The notes under the pieces are model-generated. The model saw nothing but the letters and a program-made list of their open reading frames with translations, was not told the origin of the DNA and ran no database searches. DNA of 64,000 bases from Sycon ciliatum (lineage: Eukaryota; Porifera; Calcarea; Leucosolenida; Sycettidae). The stretch spans positions 9,930,266 through 9,994,265 of the forward strand of contig NC_088645.1 in the NCBI RefSeq assembly GCF_964019385.1. Reading direction: 5' to 3'. A program made the position numbers and the translations under genes. Shown piece by piece: positions 41,505 to 52,985 of the stretch (positions within the stretch are counted from its first letter, which is position 1; each line of letters begins with the position of its first letter).

Positions 41505-44500
41505 CTAACCGGTCGGAGCCACATCTAGCGACACAAGCTGGTGAACGCTTCTCTTGTAGACTTTGCCGCTCACCTTGATGTCGACCACACGGACACGTCC
41601 ATCTCTGCCGGGGTATGTGGTTACTACTCTGCCCAATGACCAACGTGCACGGGGTAGCGAGGAGTCAGCAACGATCAGTACTGTGCCGACGTCGAGATCG
41701 ACGGCATCTTTAAGCCACTTCGTGGCGAGGTTTGCACGTGCAACAACCTCCCTCATCCACCTCTTCCAGATCTGCTGCATGAGGTTCTGTAGAACTTTCC
41801 AGCGATGTCGGGGGTTGATACGGCTGTCAGACTCCACGTGTTCCAGGGGCGCTGTCATTGATGTATGGCCAATCAGGAAGTGCGCGGGTGTTAGCGGCTC
41901 GGGATCATCTATGTCATCGGAAACAACTGGCAAGGGACGCGAGTTCACTACTGCTTCTGCCTGAACAAGAGCAGTTAACAGCTTCTCCTCCGCCAAGTCT
42001 GCCTTATAGAGGACCGTCTGAAGAACCGGTTTCATGGCGCGCACCATCCTTTCAAACACCCCTAAGAATTGCGGGGAACGCGGAGGGTTGAACCGCCATT
42101 CCACTCCTTGGCCGGCTAAGTCAGCGGTTAGCGTGGCATGATTGATCTGCGACACTGCCTCTCTCAGTTCGCGCTCCGTGGCGACAACGTTGCCGCCATT
42201 GTCGGTGAGGATGAACTGAGGCGTTCTGCGACGACAGCAAAACCGAGTGAGAGCCATCTTGAAGCCCTCAGTGTCCAGGGATGTTACCATCTCAAAATGA
42301 CATGCTCTAGACAGCAGGCATGTGAAGACCGCCACATAGCGCTTCTCCTGACTCTTTCCACGCCCTCTCTTGACATAGAAGGGTCCTGCATAGTTGACCG
42401 CCGTCCGAGCGAATGCTGGTAGAGTGCCCTGGGTACGGTAATCTGGTAGTTGACCCATCGGTGGCACTACAGGCTTTCGCCACACCTTCTGGCATCCTAC
42501 GCAGCTATGCCTGTGCATCTTGACCATCTGCTTTCCCTTTATCAACCAGTAGCCATCTGCGAGGTTGGCCAGGAGGTGATTAGTACCCACGCTGTGTCGA
42601 CAGCGCCGGTCTTCATGCTGGATGATGAGTTCCGTCACGTGATGACGCGGTGGAAGGATGACCGGTGAACGGAACTCCGATGACAAATGATGCGCGGTTC
42701 GGAGTCGACCGCCGACGCGCAACAGCCGATCTCCATTCTCGTCATCTAGGAACGGCCGAAGCTTCAGAAGCGGCGCACTAGGTGGCAGCTCGTGACCCTT
42801 CTCCAGGGTCGCAACAACAACAGGATAGACTTCTCGTTGACTGACACGAATCCAGTGGCGCTCCGCGCCCTGTAACTCTTCTGCCGACAGTTCGGGCACC
42901 AGCTCGGTACGGGACTCAGCGGTGGCAACAGGGACCTGTGCCTCAGTTAGTAGGGCATCAGATTCCTTGGTGCAGCGAGCCCTGGAAACGAAACGATGAC
43001 ACCACGCGGTGACACGAACGAGCCTCGTCCATGACGAATAGTGCTCGGGGTGGAGCCGATTGTCTGTTGTCGCAGCCGGAGTAGATGCAAGCGTGACGTC
43101 AGCTCACTTCAGTTGACTTGGTAGCACCTGTGGCACGATAATCTGCCTCTGCGGCCACTGCGAAGGTGGCTCCCGCAGATATGGTGGGCCTTCCCACCAA
43201 CTCGACTCGTCGACTAGCTGCTCTGCCGTTAGTCCGCGCGTAGGAAAGTCAGCAGGGTTGAGCTTGCCGGGGACGTGGTGCCAGTTGCCGGTCATGGTCA
43301 GCTGCTGAATTTCTGAAACACGATTCCCGACCTCTATCTTGAACCTACGGCTGGGCGACCTGACCCAATACAGCACGTTCATCGAGTCCGTCCAGTAGTA
43401 GACATCAGATGTCGCAATGCCGAGGGTCTTGCAAACAAACTCACCCAGCCGCGAGCCCAGGACAGCTCCTTGCAGTTCTAGTAGCGGGATGGTACGGCGC
43501 TTGATCGGCACAGGTCTGGCCTTGGCGAGTGCAAGAGTCACGGTTGCGGTTCCGTCGGCGTTGCTGACCCGTACATACACTGCTGTTGCGTATGCCAGCT
43601 CTGATGCGTCGGTCAACACATGGATTGTGACATCATTGGTTGCTCCAGCTTCCCTGAAACACCGTCTAATCCTTAGCGCGGACAACTGCTCAAACTCACC
43701 GAACCATTTGAGCCATGACTCACGTTGGTGAACGGTCAGTGTGTCGTCCCATCCGTTTCCGGCAAGGCACAGCTCCTGGAACATGATCTTGCTGAAAATC
43801 GTAAACGGTGCAATCTGGCCTCTGGGATCAAATGGTGAGGCCATGCAGCTGAGAACGCCACGTTTGGTAAGCGTGACAGGGGCTGGATTCCGGCAGTGGA
43901 AAGTGAAGTCATCCACGAGACTCCCAGAGCCTTCCGCATCGCCTTGCCGGACCCATCCTGCACAGTGAAGGTCTTCGCGATGTCCAATGCTCGGTCTTCT
44001 TCAGGAATGGACTGCATGACCACCGGGCTATTCGGCATCCACTTGCGTAGGTGAAAGCCGCCCATACTTAACAGACGTTGGAGCTGGTCCTGTACCCGGA
44101 TCGCCTGTTGCTCAGTTGGTAGCGACCTAAGCATGTCGTCTACGTAGAAGGACTGGCGGATGGTGCTACACGTCTCCGTGTCGAACTGATTGCCAAACTT
44201 CTCAGCCGTCTCTAGAAGCGCCCGTCCGGCCAGGTATGGCGACGCCTTAATGCCGAAGGCGAGGCGAGTGAACTCGAACACACGTATATCGTCATCCACG
44301 AACCATGGGAAGCAGTGGTAGCGCCGGTCCTCAGGTCTCAGGCCGACCTGCAAAAACAACTCCGACATGTCGGCGATCAGTGCGATGGGGTGCTCACAGA
44401 AACGGATGAGGACCTTCACAAGGTCGTTCTGGAGCTTGGGCCCTGCCAGCATGTGGTCATTGATGCTGCTTCCATTGAACTGAGCAGCAGCGTCGAAGAC

Positions 44501-45634
44501 GACACGGACTTTGGTGGTGGCCTTGTCCTCTCGCACGACAGGGAAGTGTGGAAGTAGCCACTCGTCTGTAGCACCGCTGCATTTTTCCTGTGCTGTCAGC
44601 ATCCTGATGTACGACTTGTGAAGGTAGTTCTCCAGTACCTTGGCGTAGCGGACTTGTACAACTGGCTGTCGCTGCAGGGAACGTACTAAGGATCTGAGTC
44701 GACACTCAGCTTGAACTCGATTGCTCTTGACCCCAGGTGGCTCCTCTGTCTTCCACGGGATGGCGACCTCGAAGCGCCCATTCACGTGACAGATGTACTG
44801 GCGGGTGTTACTCTCAGCTTGGCGCTCATCCGGTGTCAAGTACTCATCTGATGTCTCCATCCCGACTGATCTAAGTTCCCAAAACTTCTTCACCAGTGTG
44901 TCCAGTCCTGAGCGCGTTGCCTCTGCGACATGGAAAGTGCTGTGACTGCTGGGGCCTTTGGAGCGTATGCTGGGACCAAAGCAAACCCAGCCGAGAAGCG
45001 TTCGTCCAGCGATGTAATCGCCGTCGTTGCCAACTCGCTCCTGTGCGACGTGAAGTACAGAGGCATTCAAGTCGACGAGTATGTCAACCTTGGCGTGAGC
45101 TAGAGTTGCAAACTCAATGTCGGATAGGTGTGGCCACTGGCTCCGCACGGCATTCCAATTGGTGACAGGGAGCTGGCTCGTGATCTTGGGCATCACATAG
45201 GCCTCCAGTTGAGTAGTGGCCTTGCTATCATGGTGGCGAAGGTGCAGCTTCACGAAGCGCCGTCGGCCGCGCAGAACCTTGCCACCTAGTACGGTCACAC
45301 TCACGTCCTTGTCGTTATCTTGAAGATGTATTCGCCTTGCGAGCTGCTCTGACACATAGCTGCAGCTCGAGCCAGAGTCCAGTAGCACATTCGCCATGGC
45401 GGAATGTGCCCCGTTCATGACCTGGACAGGAACTGTCATAAATGATGTTGACCCGCTTGCGCCGTCTTCGGTCATTGGCAACCCTCCAGCCGAGTCGGTT
45501 CCATGATGTGTGGTCTCTTCTGTGGATTGTGGCGCCTTCTCCGCCTTGTCAGAAGCAGGCTTGCGCTCGGTGTGGTGCAACAAGTGATGCTTGCCATTAC
45601 ATTCCGTGCAGGCAGCTAACTCACACTCTCGTGC
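41505..45634 (-). pseudogene. BEL pol: protease, reverse transcriptase, RNase H, integrase
   Basis: The protease has LLDSGSSCSYVSEQL. The RT has KVRVVFDAAAQFN, motif A LIADMSELFLQVGL, GIKASPYLAG and motif C SFYVDDML. A frameshift near 43915 follows, between LGVSW and DDFTFHC. The RNase H region has HVLTDASELAYATAVYVR and WTDSMNVLYWV. An in-frame TGA lies at 43104-43106. The integrase has an HHCC knuckle (HRHSCVGCQK), AVNYAGPF where the first catalytic Asp is Asn, ILTDNGGN and FLGVFERMVRAMK with the Glu. The product would copy and insert the element; the Asp-to-Asn change alone should abolish integration. Confidence 0.9.
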
Positions 45635-47601
45635 TCAATGGCCATCACCCAGGCAGTTCAAACATAGATTCAGCAGCCTAGCCAACTCATTGCGCTTGTT
45701 GACACCTAGCGCCTTGAATTCGTTGCAGTGACGCAACTGATGTGGCCCATTACACTTTCGGCACTTTTGTTGCCGTGCTGGAGATTTTGTGGCTGCCGAC
45801 TTTTTGTCCTGCCGGCGGACACTGGCCGCTGCCAATGTCTGATGCTTCATCTTCGGTTTAGGTTGCGAAGTGCTCTGGGATCGCGTCTCCTGCTTCTCGA
45901 GCAACCCAAGCCGGTCCGCGGCATGCTTCAAGTTCTTGACGTAACTTAATAGCCACGTGGCGAACGCATCGATGTCAGTGCTGCCAGTTCGATGCTTATC
46001 GAAGAACTTGATCAGCATGGACTTGGGAATTTTTTCCGTCTCAAGTATGCACAGCTCTTGACTCTGCGTGCTGCCAATGGTGCGAATGTTAGCAATTGTG
46101 CTGCGGAGCTTGACGGCATACTTTTGCAGGCCTTCCAGATCTCGCTCTTTGGCAATTCTTGCCTGCGTTATGACCTCTCGTAACTGCTGCTCTAGATGCC
46201 TGTCTGTTCCTCCAAACCAGGACTCCAACTCACCCCAGGCAACGGAGTAAGTGCCTGGCCCGTCAAGAAGGTCCACAACAAGATCCTTGACTGTGCTGTT
46301 CTCAATGGCCTCCCTCAGTTGGGCATCTTGTATTCGTTTGGCAGGCGTGGATCAATGTATTGGAGGAAGGAATTCCTCCAACGTTGATAATCATGCGCCT
46401 TGCCACTGAACGCCGGCAGTTTCAGAGGCTTCATGAACGATTGTTGTGGCATGTAGCCAGAATGCGCAAATTGATAATTTTGCGGAGGCAGGGTGCTGCT
46501 GGTCTTCGGCACGTACTGCGGTGCACACACGTTCAGGGTTGAATGCCCTGAGGCCATGGGCATGGTGGAAATCCTTGGCGGCTGACTGGCTTGGTGCATC
46601 GTACTACCCACAACTGTTGGCGCATGTCCAAATGTTGGCAGTGACGCCATCATCGGCATGGGCGGCATTGGCTGTGGTGGCGCAGATCCAAACCCAATGA
46701 CTGGGGGTGCTGCCCTCATAGGCAGCTGTTGAGGTGGCACTGATCGTGGCAGAGATCCTGTTGATGCCAACACTGGCATTGATGAGGGAACACTGCATGG
46801 GTGCTACCTGTACACTGGCTGCACTAGATGCATTGGGCGCAGTGTGTGTAGATACAGCAAGTCCTAGTGGCTGAAAAGCACTTTGCACAGCAGATGCCAT
46901 GGGTGCATGTAGACCACTTACTGCTTGCATGGTCTGTGTCTGTGGCTGATGAAAGGACACTAAGCAGAGGCGCTGAGATGCGTCCTTGCATACCGGATGT
47001 AGTCCTGGCCAGTGGAGCGCCAGTTCCAATGCCGCTTCTGCCAGTTCTGCAGGTCTCTGCTGGTCCAACTGACTGTGATCTGCTGGCACTAACTGAGACT
47101 GCACCAGACTGTCCAACGGATGAGGTGAGATCCAGCATAGAATCCAAACGCCCCGCACCTGAGCTGCTCTCCAAAGCGTGCTCCTCTTCGGTTCTGGCGT
47201 TTTCATCGTGTTGCTGCGACTGGTCACCTCCATCCGGCGTTTCTTCCAGAAGTGCGCTCACATCAGCCAGCAAGCTAATATCGTTTCGGAATTTTTCCTC
47301 ACACTTGTCCAACATGTCCAAGCGTGCAGAATCCTGTTGCTGCTCCAGTAGCTCCCTATGTCCGTGGAGCAGTTCTTCAATGGCGTGCACGAGCTCCTCA
47401 GCCTTGCGTACGTTCTTCCCAAGGTACCTGCGGCTTGGACTCGACTTGCCAAATTCACTCGACAATCCTTTTAGGCACAGCGTCAGCCTTCGCCTCAGCT
47501 GCTTGCGCTGCCTCGTCGCCAAAGGCTGAGCCATCCGAGGCGTCCAGGTTGTCTTCACTGGTCCCATCTTGGGTAGAGCGGTCCTGCTCTAATCCATCCA
47601 T
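45635..47601 (-). pseudogene. BEL gag
   Basis: The start is the ATG at 47601 (MDGLEQDRSTQDGTS), 18 nt after the primer-binding site. A frameshift leads to RRLTLCLKGLSSEFGK and the helical KAEELVHAIEELLHGHRELL. A Pro/Met/Ala-rich stretch follows, then LKLPAFSGKAHDYQRW, a one-base slip near 46325, LREAIENSTVKDLVVDLL and a helical domain. The nucleocapsid part has CRKCNGPHQLRHC and a second knuckle, CLNCLGDGH, broken by an in-frame TGA at 45635-45637 and then AREC. Gag would form the particle that packages the RNA. Confidence 0.8.
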
Positions 47602-47618
47602 GGCCGAGGAAACTGCGT

Positions 47619-47636
47619 ATCCCGTCGGAGGTGCCA
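47619..47636 (-). other. BEL primer-binding site
   Basis: On the minus strand TGGCACCTCCGACGGGAT follows the 5' LTR end after a 4-nt spacer. It would pair with the 3' end of a tRNA ending ...GGTGCCA. I did not match it to a specific tRNA. Confidence 0.6.
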
Positions 47637-47640
47637 AAAA

Positions 47641-47971
47641 TGTTACTTTCAATTCGTTGTAGAATGCTCGGAACACACTCTCACAAACAAACTACGCAAG
47701 AATCTTCCCCACGCACAGATGGACACTTTCAGTGTGGACAGAAACCAACTTCAACTCGCATCACTACAACGTATAGAGCAAGAACACAAGAATGGAATAC
47801 ACTTGAAGTCTTCCAAGAGAAACACACACCGAGCGAACAGCAAAGCAAAAAGCAACAACTGGTCGACAAACCGAAACACGCAGTACCACAAGCCTCCACG
47901 TGCGCAGCGCGGGAATCTGGAGTGATTTGCATCGGTCACGCGACACGTGCAGCCGCACAGGCACGGGCATG
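47641..47971 (-). repeat. BEL 5' LTR, truncated by a LINE
   Basis: This matches the 3' LTR from its minus-strand 3' end up to the point where a LINE-alpha A-rich tail begins at 47972. The outer 85 bp of U3 are missing and were not found beyond the LINE. Confidence 0.9.
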
Positions 47972-48125
47972 TTTTGTTTTTTTTTTGTTTTTTTTTACTA
48001 TGTTCACATTCCCAGCTCGAATATAATAAAGAAAGACAATGATACTGAGACTAGGACGAACGTGACAACTATTGAGCAGGGGCTGCAGCGAGACGCAGCA
48101 GTGATGGTGGGGCATTGATGGCTCT

Positions 48126-48144
48126 GCCGACCTGAGGTCTCGGC
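48126..48144 (-). other. LINE-alpha 3' UTR hairpin, copy 3
   Basis: GCCGACC-TGA-GGTCTCGGC on the plus strand. It is identical to the other two copies outside the loop. Confidence 0.65.
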
Positions 48145-48375
48145 ATCACGGCCAAAAACACGCACCAAAAACAAAAGATAGAGCTGTACGAGTCAGCAAA
48201 ATGAAAAGAAAGGAAGGGTTAACACCAGCGAGTGAGCGGGAGAAACTGTGAGACTATTAACAAATTACAAGGGCTGTTACTGAGAGGAGCATCATCATGG
48301 CTGATCATGGCGAGTCAGTCGTCTGAGCCAGTTGTGGTGCATAGATAGGGATAGAGGAGAACGACGAGAGCATCA

Positions 48376-48965
48376 TCATAGCGAGTCGACTGCCCAGAGC
48401 CAGTTTGTGCTTCGCAGATGGCGATAAACATTAGTTTTGAATGCTTGTATTCCCTTGCTGTGGGGAGGCTGGGACAGAAGAGCGGCGGGGAGGGAGTTCC
48501 AGTCACTAATACTGCAGTGTGGGAACGAGCGCTTTAATGCCTGCGGGACAGATGCAAGCAGCTGGTGTTGGAGCTGGTGGTCATGGCCAATGACGCTACC
48601 ATGCTCGCTGCGAGTTCTGGGGCTGGATGAGGGGAAATGGCGCGGTGGCAAAACAGGCAGAGAGTAGCTGCGGAGGGCCAGGCAGGTAATGCAGCTTGTA
48701 TAGGCAGGCAAGCGAGGCAACAGTACGACGGATGGCCAGGCTAGGTAATAGTGCACCTGGACCGATGATTCGCAGAGCACAGCGTTGGATATGATCCAGG
48801 CGTTGCAGGTAGCTGGGCGGAGCACCTATCCAGATGAGGGGGGCATACTCCATAACTGGTCGAACAAATGCTTTGTATACTGTGGTGCGGCCGGCTGGAG
48901 AGAGAATGTGCGCTGCACGGCGCAGGAAGCCCAGGCGTTGTTTGGCTCGAGTGGCAACCTTCCGG
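48376..48965 (-). pseudogene. LINE-alpha copy 3 ORF2 C-terminal part
   Basis: The minus strand reads VATRAKQRLGFLRRAAHIL, FVRPVMEYAPLIWIGAPPSY, then a frameshift near 48660, ISDWNSLPAALLSQPPHSKG and FKTNVYRHLRSTNWLWAVD before the stop. It aligns with the C-termini at 6594 and 24256. All catalytic domains are missing. Confidence 0.8.
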
Positions 48966-48969
48966 AGAT

Positions 48970-49190
48970 GTTGTTGTTGTTGTTGTTGTTGACATGTTAT
49001 TTTGTATCGCAGACCAAACGGGCAATGGTGCCCAATATTATGATGGCGATAAAGAAACGGCCGAGAGCCAAGGATACAACAAGCAAGCCTCCACGAAAGA
49101 GAGAAAAACACAGAAAACACAGACTGCAAATACTCAAAAAGAAAAAGAGAAAGGGAAAAAAAGAAAAAGAAAGAAGAAGAAAGCACAGTT
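48970..49190 (-). mobile_element. LINE 3' end with a CAA tail
   Basis: On the minus strand a pyrimidine-rich stretch is followed by cataatattgggcacc and ttgcccgtttgg and ends in (CAA)7 at 48970-48990. The same 3' end occurs at 10303-10372. No ORF is attached. Confidence 0.55.
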
Positions 49191-49875
49191 GAGTCACAGT
49201 TGAGTCACGACTCAAAAGTCAAAGCCTAGATGCTGGCTAACCATAAAAATAAACCTTTAAAAGTCTCTTGAATGATCTATGGCAGGCGAGGGACTTGAAC
49301 TCTTGGGGCAGGACACGGCTGACAAGAAGCGGCAACTTAGAAAGATGGCGTCGGTTCGAGATGGCATGGTAACCGCGCACGTGCCGTGGTCCGTGACTTG
49401 CTCATGTATGCACGCAAATGCAAGTCACAAACTCACAAAGATCGTCTTCGCATTTTGGAGAAAATATCTTCGACTCTCTTTGGAGGTTGGCGAGGTTTGC
49501 CTAATCTTTACTTGATTGCGATGCCGGTATATCCTCTCAATAATTAGAACAAAGAGAGCTGATGATCGCTTCATTGCTGAGCAGAAGTAACAATCAACTC
49601 TCCTCATGTCCTCAGTGCCAAAGGCAGACGACTGCAATTCCACAACGCTCATTTCACGATGATGGAAACAATTATCGTGTACTAGTACACACTTGGACCA
49701 TTTGGTCATCCCTATTCTAGCTGCTAGTCCGTCCAGCAAGCAGATATTGACTACCGTACTGGCAATATTATGTTGCCGCAGTGAGGCCATGAAGCGTTAC
49801 ATTGGCACATGTTTGCCGCACGCAGGGCGTTACATGCAAAGTCGCACAGGAGCCGTTACACAGGTTTCTATATTG
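49191..49875. other. No gene seen
   Basis: No supported coding region. A B-box-like gagttcaagtccc on the minus strand at about 49290 is not accompanied by an A box or tRNA stems. Confidence 0.4.
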
Positions 49876-49955
49876 CCGCAGTCCTTTTTTTGCTATTGCC
49901 GCATCACTTTTTTGCTATTGCCGCATCATTTTTTTGCTTTTGCCACATCATTTTT
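49876..49955. repeat. Tandem repeat, three units of about 27 bp
   Basis: The unit tgctattgccgcatca followed by a T run is repeated three times with small changes. Confidence 0.85.
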
Positions 49956-49967
49956 TCTTTTCATCTA

Positions 49968-50283
49968 CATTAAAGTAAAAAAAAGTAAATTATCGTATCC
50001 GTTCCCGAAGGGAACTCACGACGGCCGCTAACACCCGATAAACCCTAGCGGCAGATGCAGCGCCTAACGGTGGGGGTGAGTGGGCAAGTCTCACAACCAC
50101 TGGCACAAGTGCCGAAAACGACCCCATTAGCTGCATCCATGTACCCCTTGTGCCTGGCCACAAGTTCCCAGTTGACTGTGGGTAGCAGCACGGCTGGAAA
50201 AACCGCTCCCAGGCAGGACTTGAACCAGGTACCTCTCGTATCTCAATCATGGTCTTTGACCAACCCACTGTGCCTGCCTGGTC
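49968..50283 (-). mobile_element. tRNA-headed SINE, copy 2
   Basis: On the minus strand the head runs from about 50283. The arm caggcaggc pairs with gcctgcctg, the A box region is ggcacagtgggttgg and the B box is a near-perfect ggttcaagtcc. The body then matches copy 1 (32274-32678) and ends in ttactttttttttacttta. The head is a better tRNA mimic than in copy 1. The tRNA identity is not assigned. Confidence 0.8.
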
Positions 50284-50692
50284 ATCTACATTGAAGGCAC
50301 AGAAATTCAGTTGCTATCCAACTGTTACAAACCCGACGGCAAAGGGCGACAACGATATCAATAGAAGACTGTATATTTTAACTATCAGAGTGCAAAACGA
50401 CCTCGGGAAAGAAGAAACCATTGAGATCGCCAACCACTGAATGATGCGCCTTCGAGTGTGAGGACTTCCTGCTGCGTCCAGTTTTGAACTTTTCACCACG
50501 CGGTCACGTGCTTTCACAGTTTTCAGCCTTTTTTTTTTGCAGTGCAAACTGCAATGAAAAGATCGCCGCACCCCGCCGGACGCGCGTTACGAACTCAACG
50601 AAAATTTGTCGCACTAGCCTGGTCGCGCGTTACGCCGCACCCCCCCCCCCCCTGCGTTACGCGTTACGCGGCAACATATATTGCCAGTACGG
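50284..50692. other. No gene seen
   Basis: No supported gene. A C14 run lies at 50639-50652, followed by gcgttacg repeats. Confidence 0.4.
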
Positions 50693-50694
50693 TA

Positions 50695-51089
50695 CCGTAG
50701 AATCCCGCGGATAAGCCCATGGGCTTATCTGTTTCACAAGGACATTTCGGTGGGCTTATACGAGAACATGGGCTTATACGCGGGCATGGGCTTATACGCT
50801 GACACCAACATTGTGCTTTGAAAAGTACCTAGGAACTTAGGAAGTGAGAAGTGCTGAAAGCCACTGTGCAAACAAAAACAACCGACGATTGTGCTGAAAA
50901 GAACAAAAAAACAAAAAAAACTACACGTACATGTACATGGTACGACCATGAGTCCATAATTTATGGACTCATGGTACAATTTAGGCCCATGGGCTTGTAC
51001 GACGAAGCCTTGTGATGTTCGAACTTTCCCTGGGCTTATGTGCGGGCATGGGCTTATACGCGGGTGGGCTTATCCGCGGGATTCTACGG
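50695..51089. mobile_element. 395-bp MITE flanked by TA with repeated gggcttatacg motifs
   Basis: CCGTAGAATCCCGCGGATAA at 50695 and its complement ending at 51089 form TIRs, with TA on both sides (50693-50694, 51090-51091). The word gggcttat (or a one-base variant) occurs eight times, four near each end, always on the same strand. A perfect 14-bp palindrome, ccatgagtccataa, sits in the middle (about 50945-50974). No ORF is present. Confidence 0.75.
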
Positions 51090-51091
51090 TA

Positions 51092-51839
51092 TTACAATAA
51101 GGACAACTGCGTGAACGAGGGCTCGCCCAGCCGTTGAAATACAATTCAAGTCGTGACTCCAGTCAAGAATTAGGGTCTTTACTCGAGAACTTCACAAATA
51201 CAGGCCTAGGCACCCCACAAAACTAATAGATGGCACGAACGAAAGACAAATAGGCTAGACAAAGTGTCCCAAGTGATTGACAACAGCAGATCTACCAAAT
51301 AAGACAGCTACATGTGCCTAAACAACGATTCCCATACAGTAGAGAGTAGTATCAGGCAGAATTAAAGCCTTGGAAGTGCACAAATACAGCCACGACCGCC
51401 ACAAAAATTGGACGACCGCCACAAAAAAATTCTCATTGCTCTACCTCCTTGAAGGGTGAAAGTTACCAGTTATCCTATAGCAATGTCAGTTTATGCCTGT
51501 TGGAACCTCCCACATCCCGCACGAAATACCTTTCAAATAATTCCAGGATGCAATTGCAGCTCCAGGCAGGAGGAAGAAGAACACCGTGAAAAATAACGGC
51601 AACGATGCCCAAACTCTCGGGAAACGGCTGAAGTCTTCCTGAAGATGTTAACATTGAATAGCCATCGATTACCAGCGTGGTTTGGTGACTTTAGAACTGT
51701 TTTGAGACTTCGAACGAAGCGATATCTCAAATTTGATGGAATTGTTACCTGTCAAATGCGTGGGCGAGCAGGCCAGCTGACTGGTTATGCATGAGTATGC
51801 ATTGATTTTTCATGGTTCACGTGCAGAAAACTAAGTTGC
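51092..51839. other. No gene seen
   Basis: No supported gene. The unit acgaccgccacaaaaa is tandemly duplicated at about 51391-51427. Confidence 0.4.
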
Positions 51840-52985
51840 CGCGATCCAAGTGCCGCTAACAGCCGTGAGGGCGTTCCATAATTTAACAGCAGAAACGAGC
51901 GGCCGACAGTCACCAGAGACTCGCCTCGTGGCAGGGACAACATACGCATTTGGATCGTTGATCCGAGTGACGCCTTCAGTCTGGCGACGTAGGCGCTTGG
52001 ACAGGAGATTACTAATTCTGGCGGTGTGGATACGAAGCATGAGGAGGCGGAGTTTACAGTGGGCGTTTTGGATGATGGGGATGAGGCCTAGACGGGTGTA
52101 GATGGGATCTGTGTTTGAGGGGAATGGCTGGTTGGCAACGCAGCGGATACATCGCTTGTCGAGACGCATGAAGGGCTAGAACGTGGGTTTTGGAGGGATT
52201 TAGTATTAAGCCTCTTTCTTCCAGAACGTTGGCCAGGTTGGGGACTGAACGGGAGAGGGTTAAATTCAAGAATTCGACGGATTGACTGATGGCGTCTAGC
52301 AGGATATCATCAGCAAACAGCTGTGAGTGGGCTGGAGCTGTGATCTGTTCTATTTCCATTGTGTAGATGGAGAACAAAAGAGGACCCAGAACACTTCCCT
52401 GAGGAATACCACACTCACAGGGAGAGAGGGCGGGCGACTTGCCATTGCTCAGGACGACTCGCTGACGGCGGTCAGTTAGGTAGCTCATGAACCAACTGAG
52501 CGCCGTTGAGGTAATACCAAGCTGAAATAGATCTGTAACCAAAATTTGGTGTTTGACCTTATCGAAAGCCTTGCTCATATCGACAAGTACAAGACCTGTA
52601 TGGTGCTGCTGATCCGCTGCCTCCAAATATCTGTCTACAGCCAATGTCAGGGCATCTTCTGTGGAGTGAAGTGGGCGATATGCGAACTGGTTTGCGGGGA
52701 ACAAGGAATTTCCGGAGAGGAACTTACAGAGTCTCGTGTGGACTACCCGTTCTAGGACTTTGGAAATTATTGGTAATAACGATATTGGTCTATAGTTCTT
52801 AGCGACAGCTTTGTCGCCTGACTTGAAGAGGGGACGAACATCCGCAATCTTCTGAGATGCAGGAACAACACCAGAAGCCAGAGATGCATTGATTAGTATG
52901 GTGAGGGACGGTGCAAGGACAGGAGAACAGTGTTTGAGGATTGCAGCTGGAACCTGGTCGCTGCCTGCAGCTTTGCGCGATGAGT
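51840..52985 (-). pseudogene. LINE-gamma copy 2, reverse transcriptase with an internal deletion
   Basis: The minus strand starts at AAGSDQVPAAIL, then NYRPISLLPIISKVLERVV, motif A LVDMSKAFDKVKH, motif B CGIPQGSVLGPLLFSIY and motif C LFADDILLDA. It continues to LILNPSKTHVLAL, where about 80-100 residues are missing. The C-terminus (RLDKRCIRCVANQPFPS, KLWNALTAVSG) follows in another frame. It directly abuts the 3'-truncated LINE-alpha copy 4 at 52985. Confidence 0.85.

Larger units (their letters stand above)
40839..47971 (-). mobile_element. BEL/Pao LTR retrotransposon, decayed
   Basis: Minus-strand element in the order 5' LTR (47641-47971, truncated), primer-binding site, gag, protease-RT-RNase H-integrase, purine tract (gagggaggta, 41254-41263) and 3' LTR (40839-41253). 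The single gag-pol layout and the Pao-type Zn knuckles and integrase identify BEL/Pao. A LINE-alpha inserted into the 5' LTR removed about 85 bp. Several frameshifts and two in-frame TGAs make it inactive. Confidence 0.9.
47972..48965 (-). mobile_element. LINE-alpha copy 3, 5'-truncated
   Basis: An A-rich tail (plus-strand T at 47972-47998) follows a 3' UTR with the family hairpin at 48126-48144. The ORF2 remnant runs to 48376. The 5' end at 48965 abuts the CAA tail of another LINE fragment. It inserted in the BEL 5' LTR. Confidence 0.8.

Noticed and set aside
49260..49340. Possible tRNA gene on the minus strand (gagttcaagtccc)
   Set aside because: There is a B-box-like word, but no A box at the right distance and no acceptor or anticodon stems.
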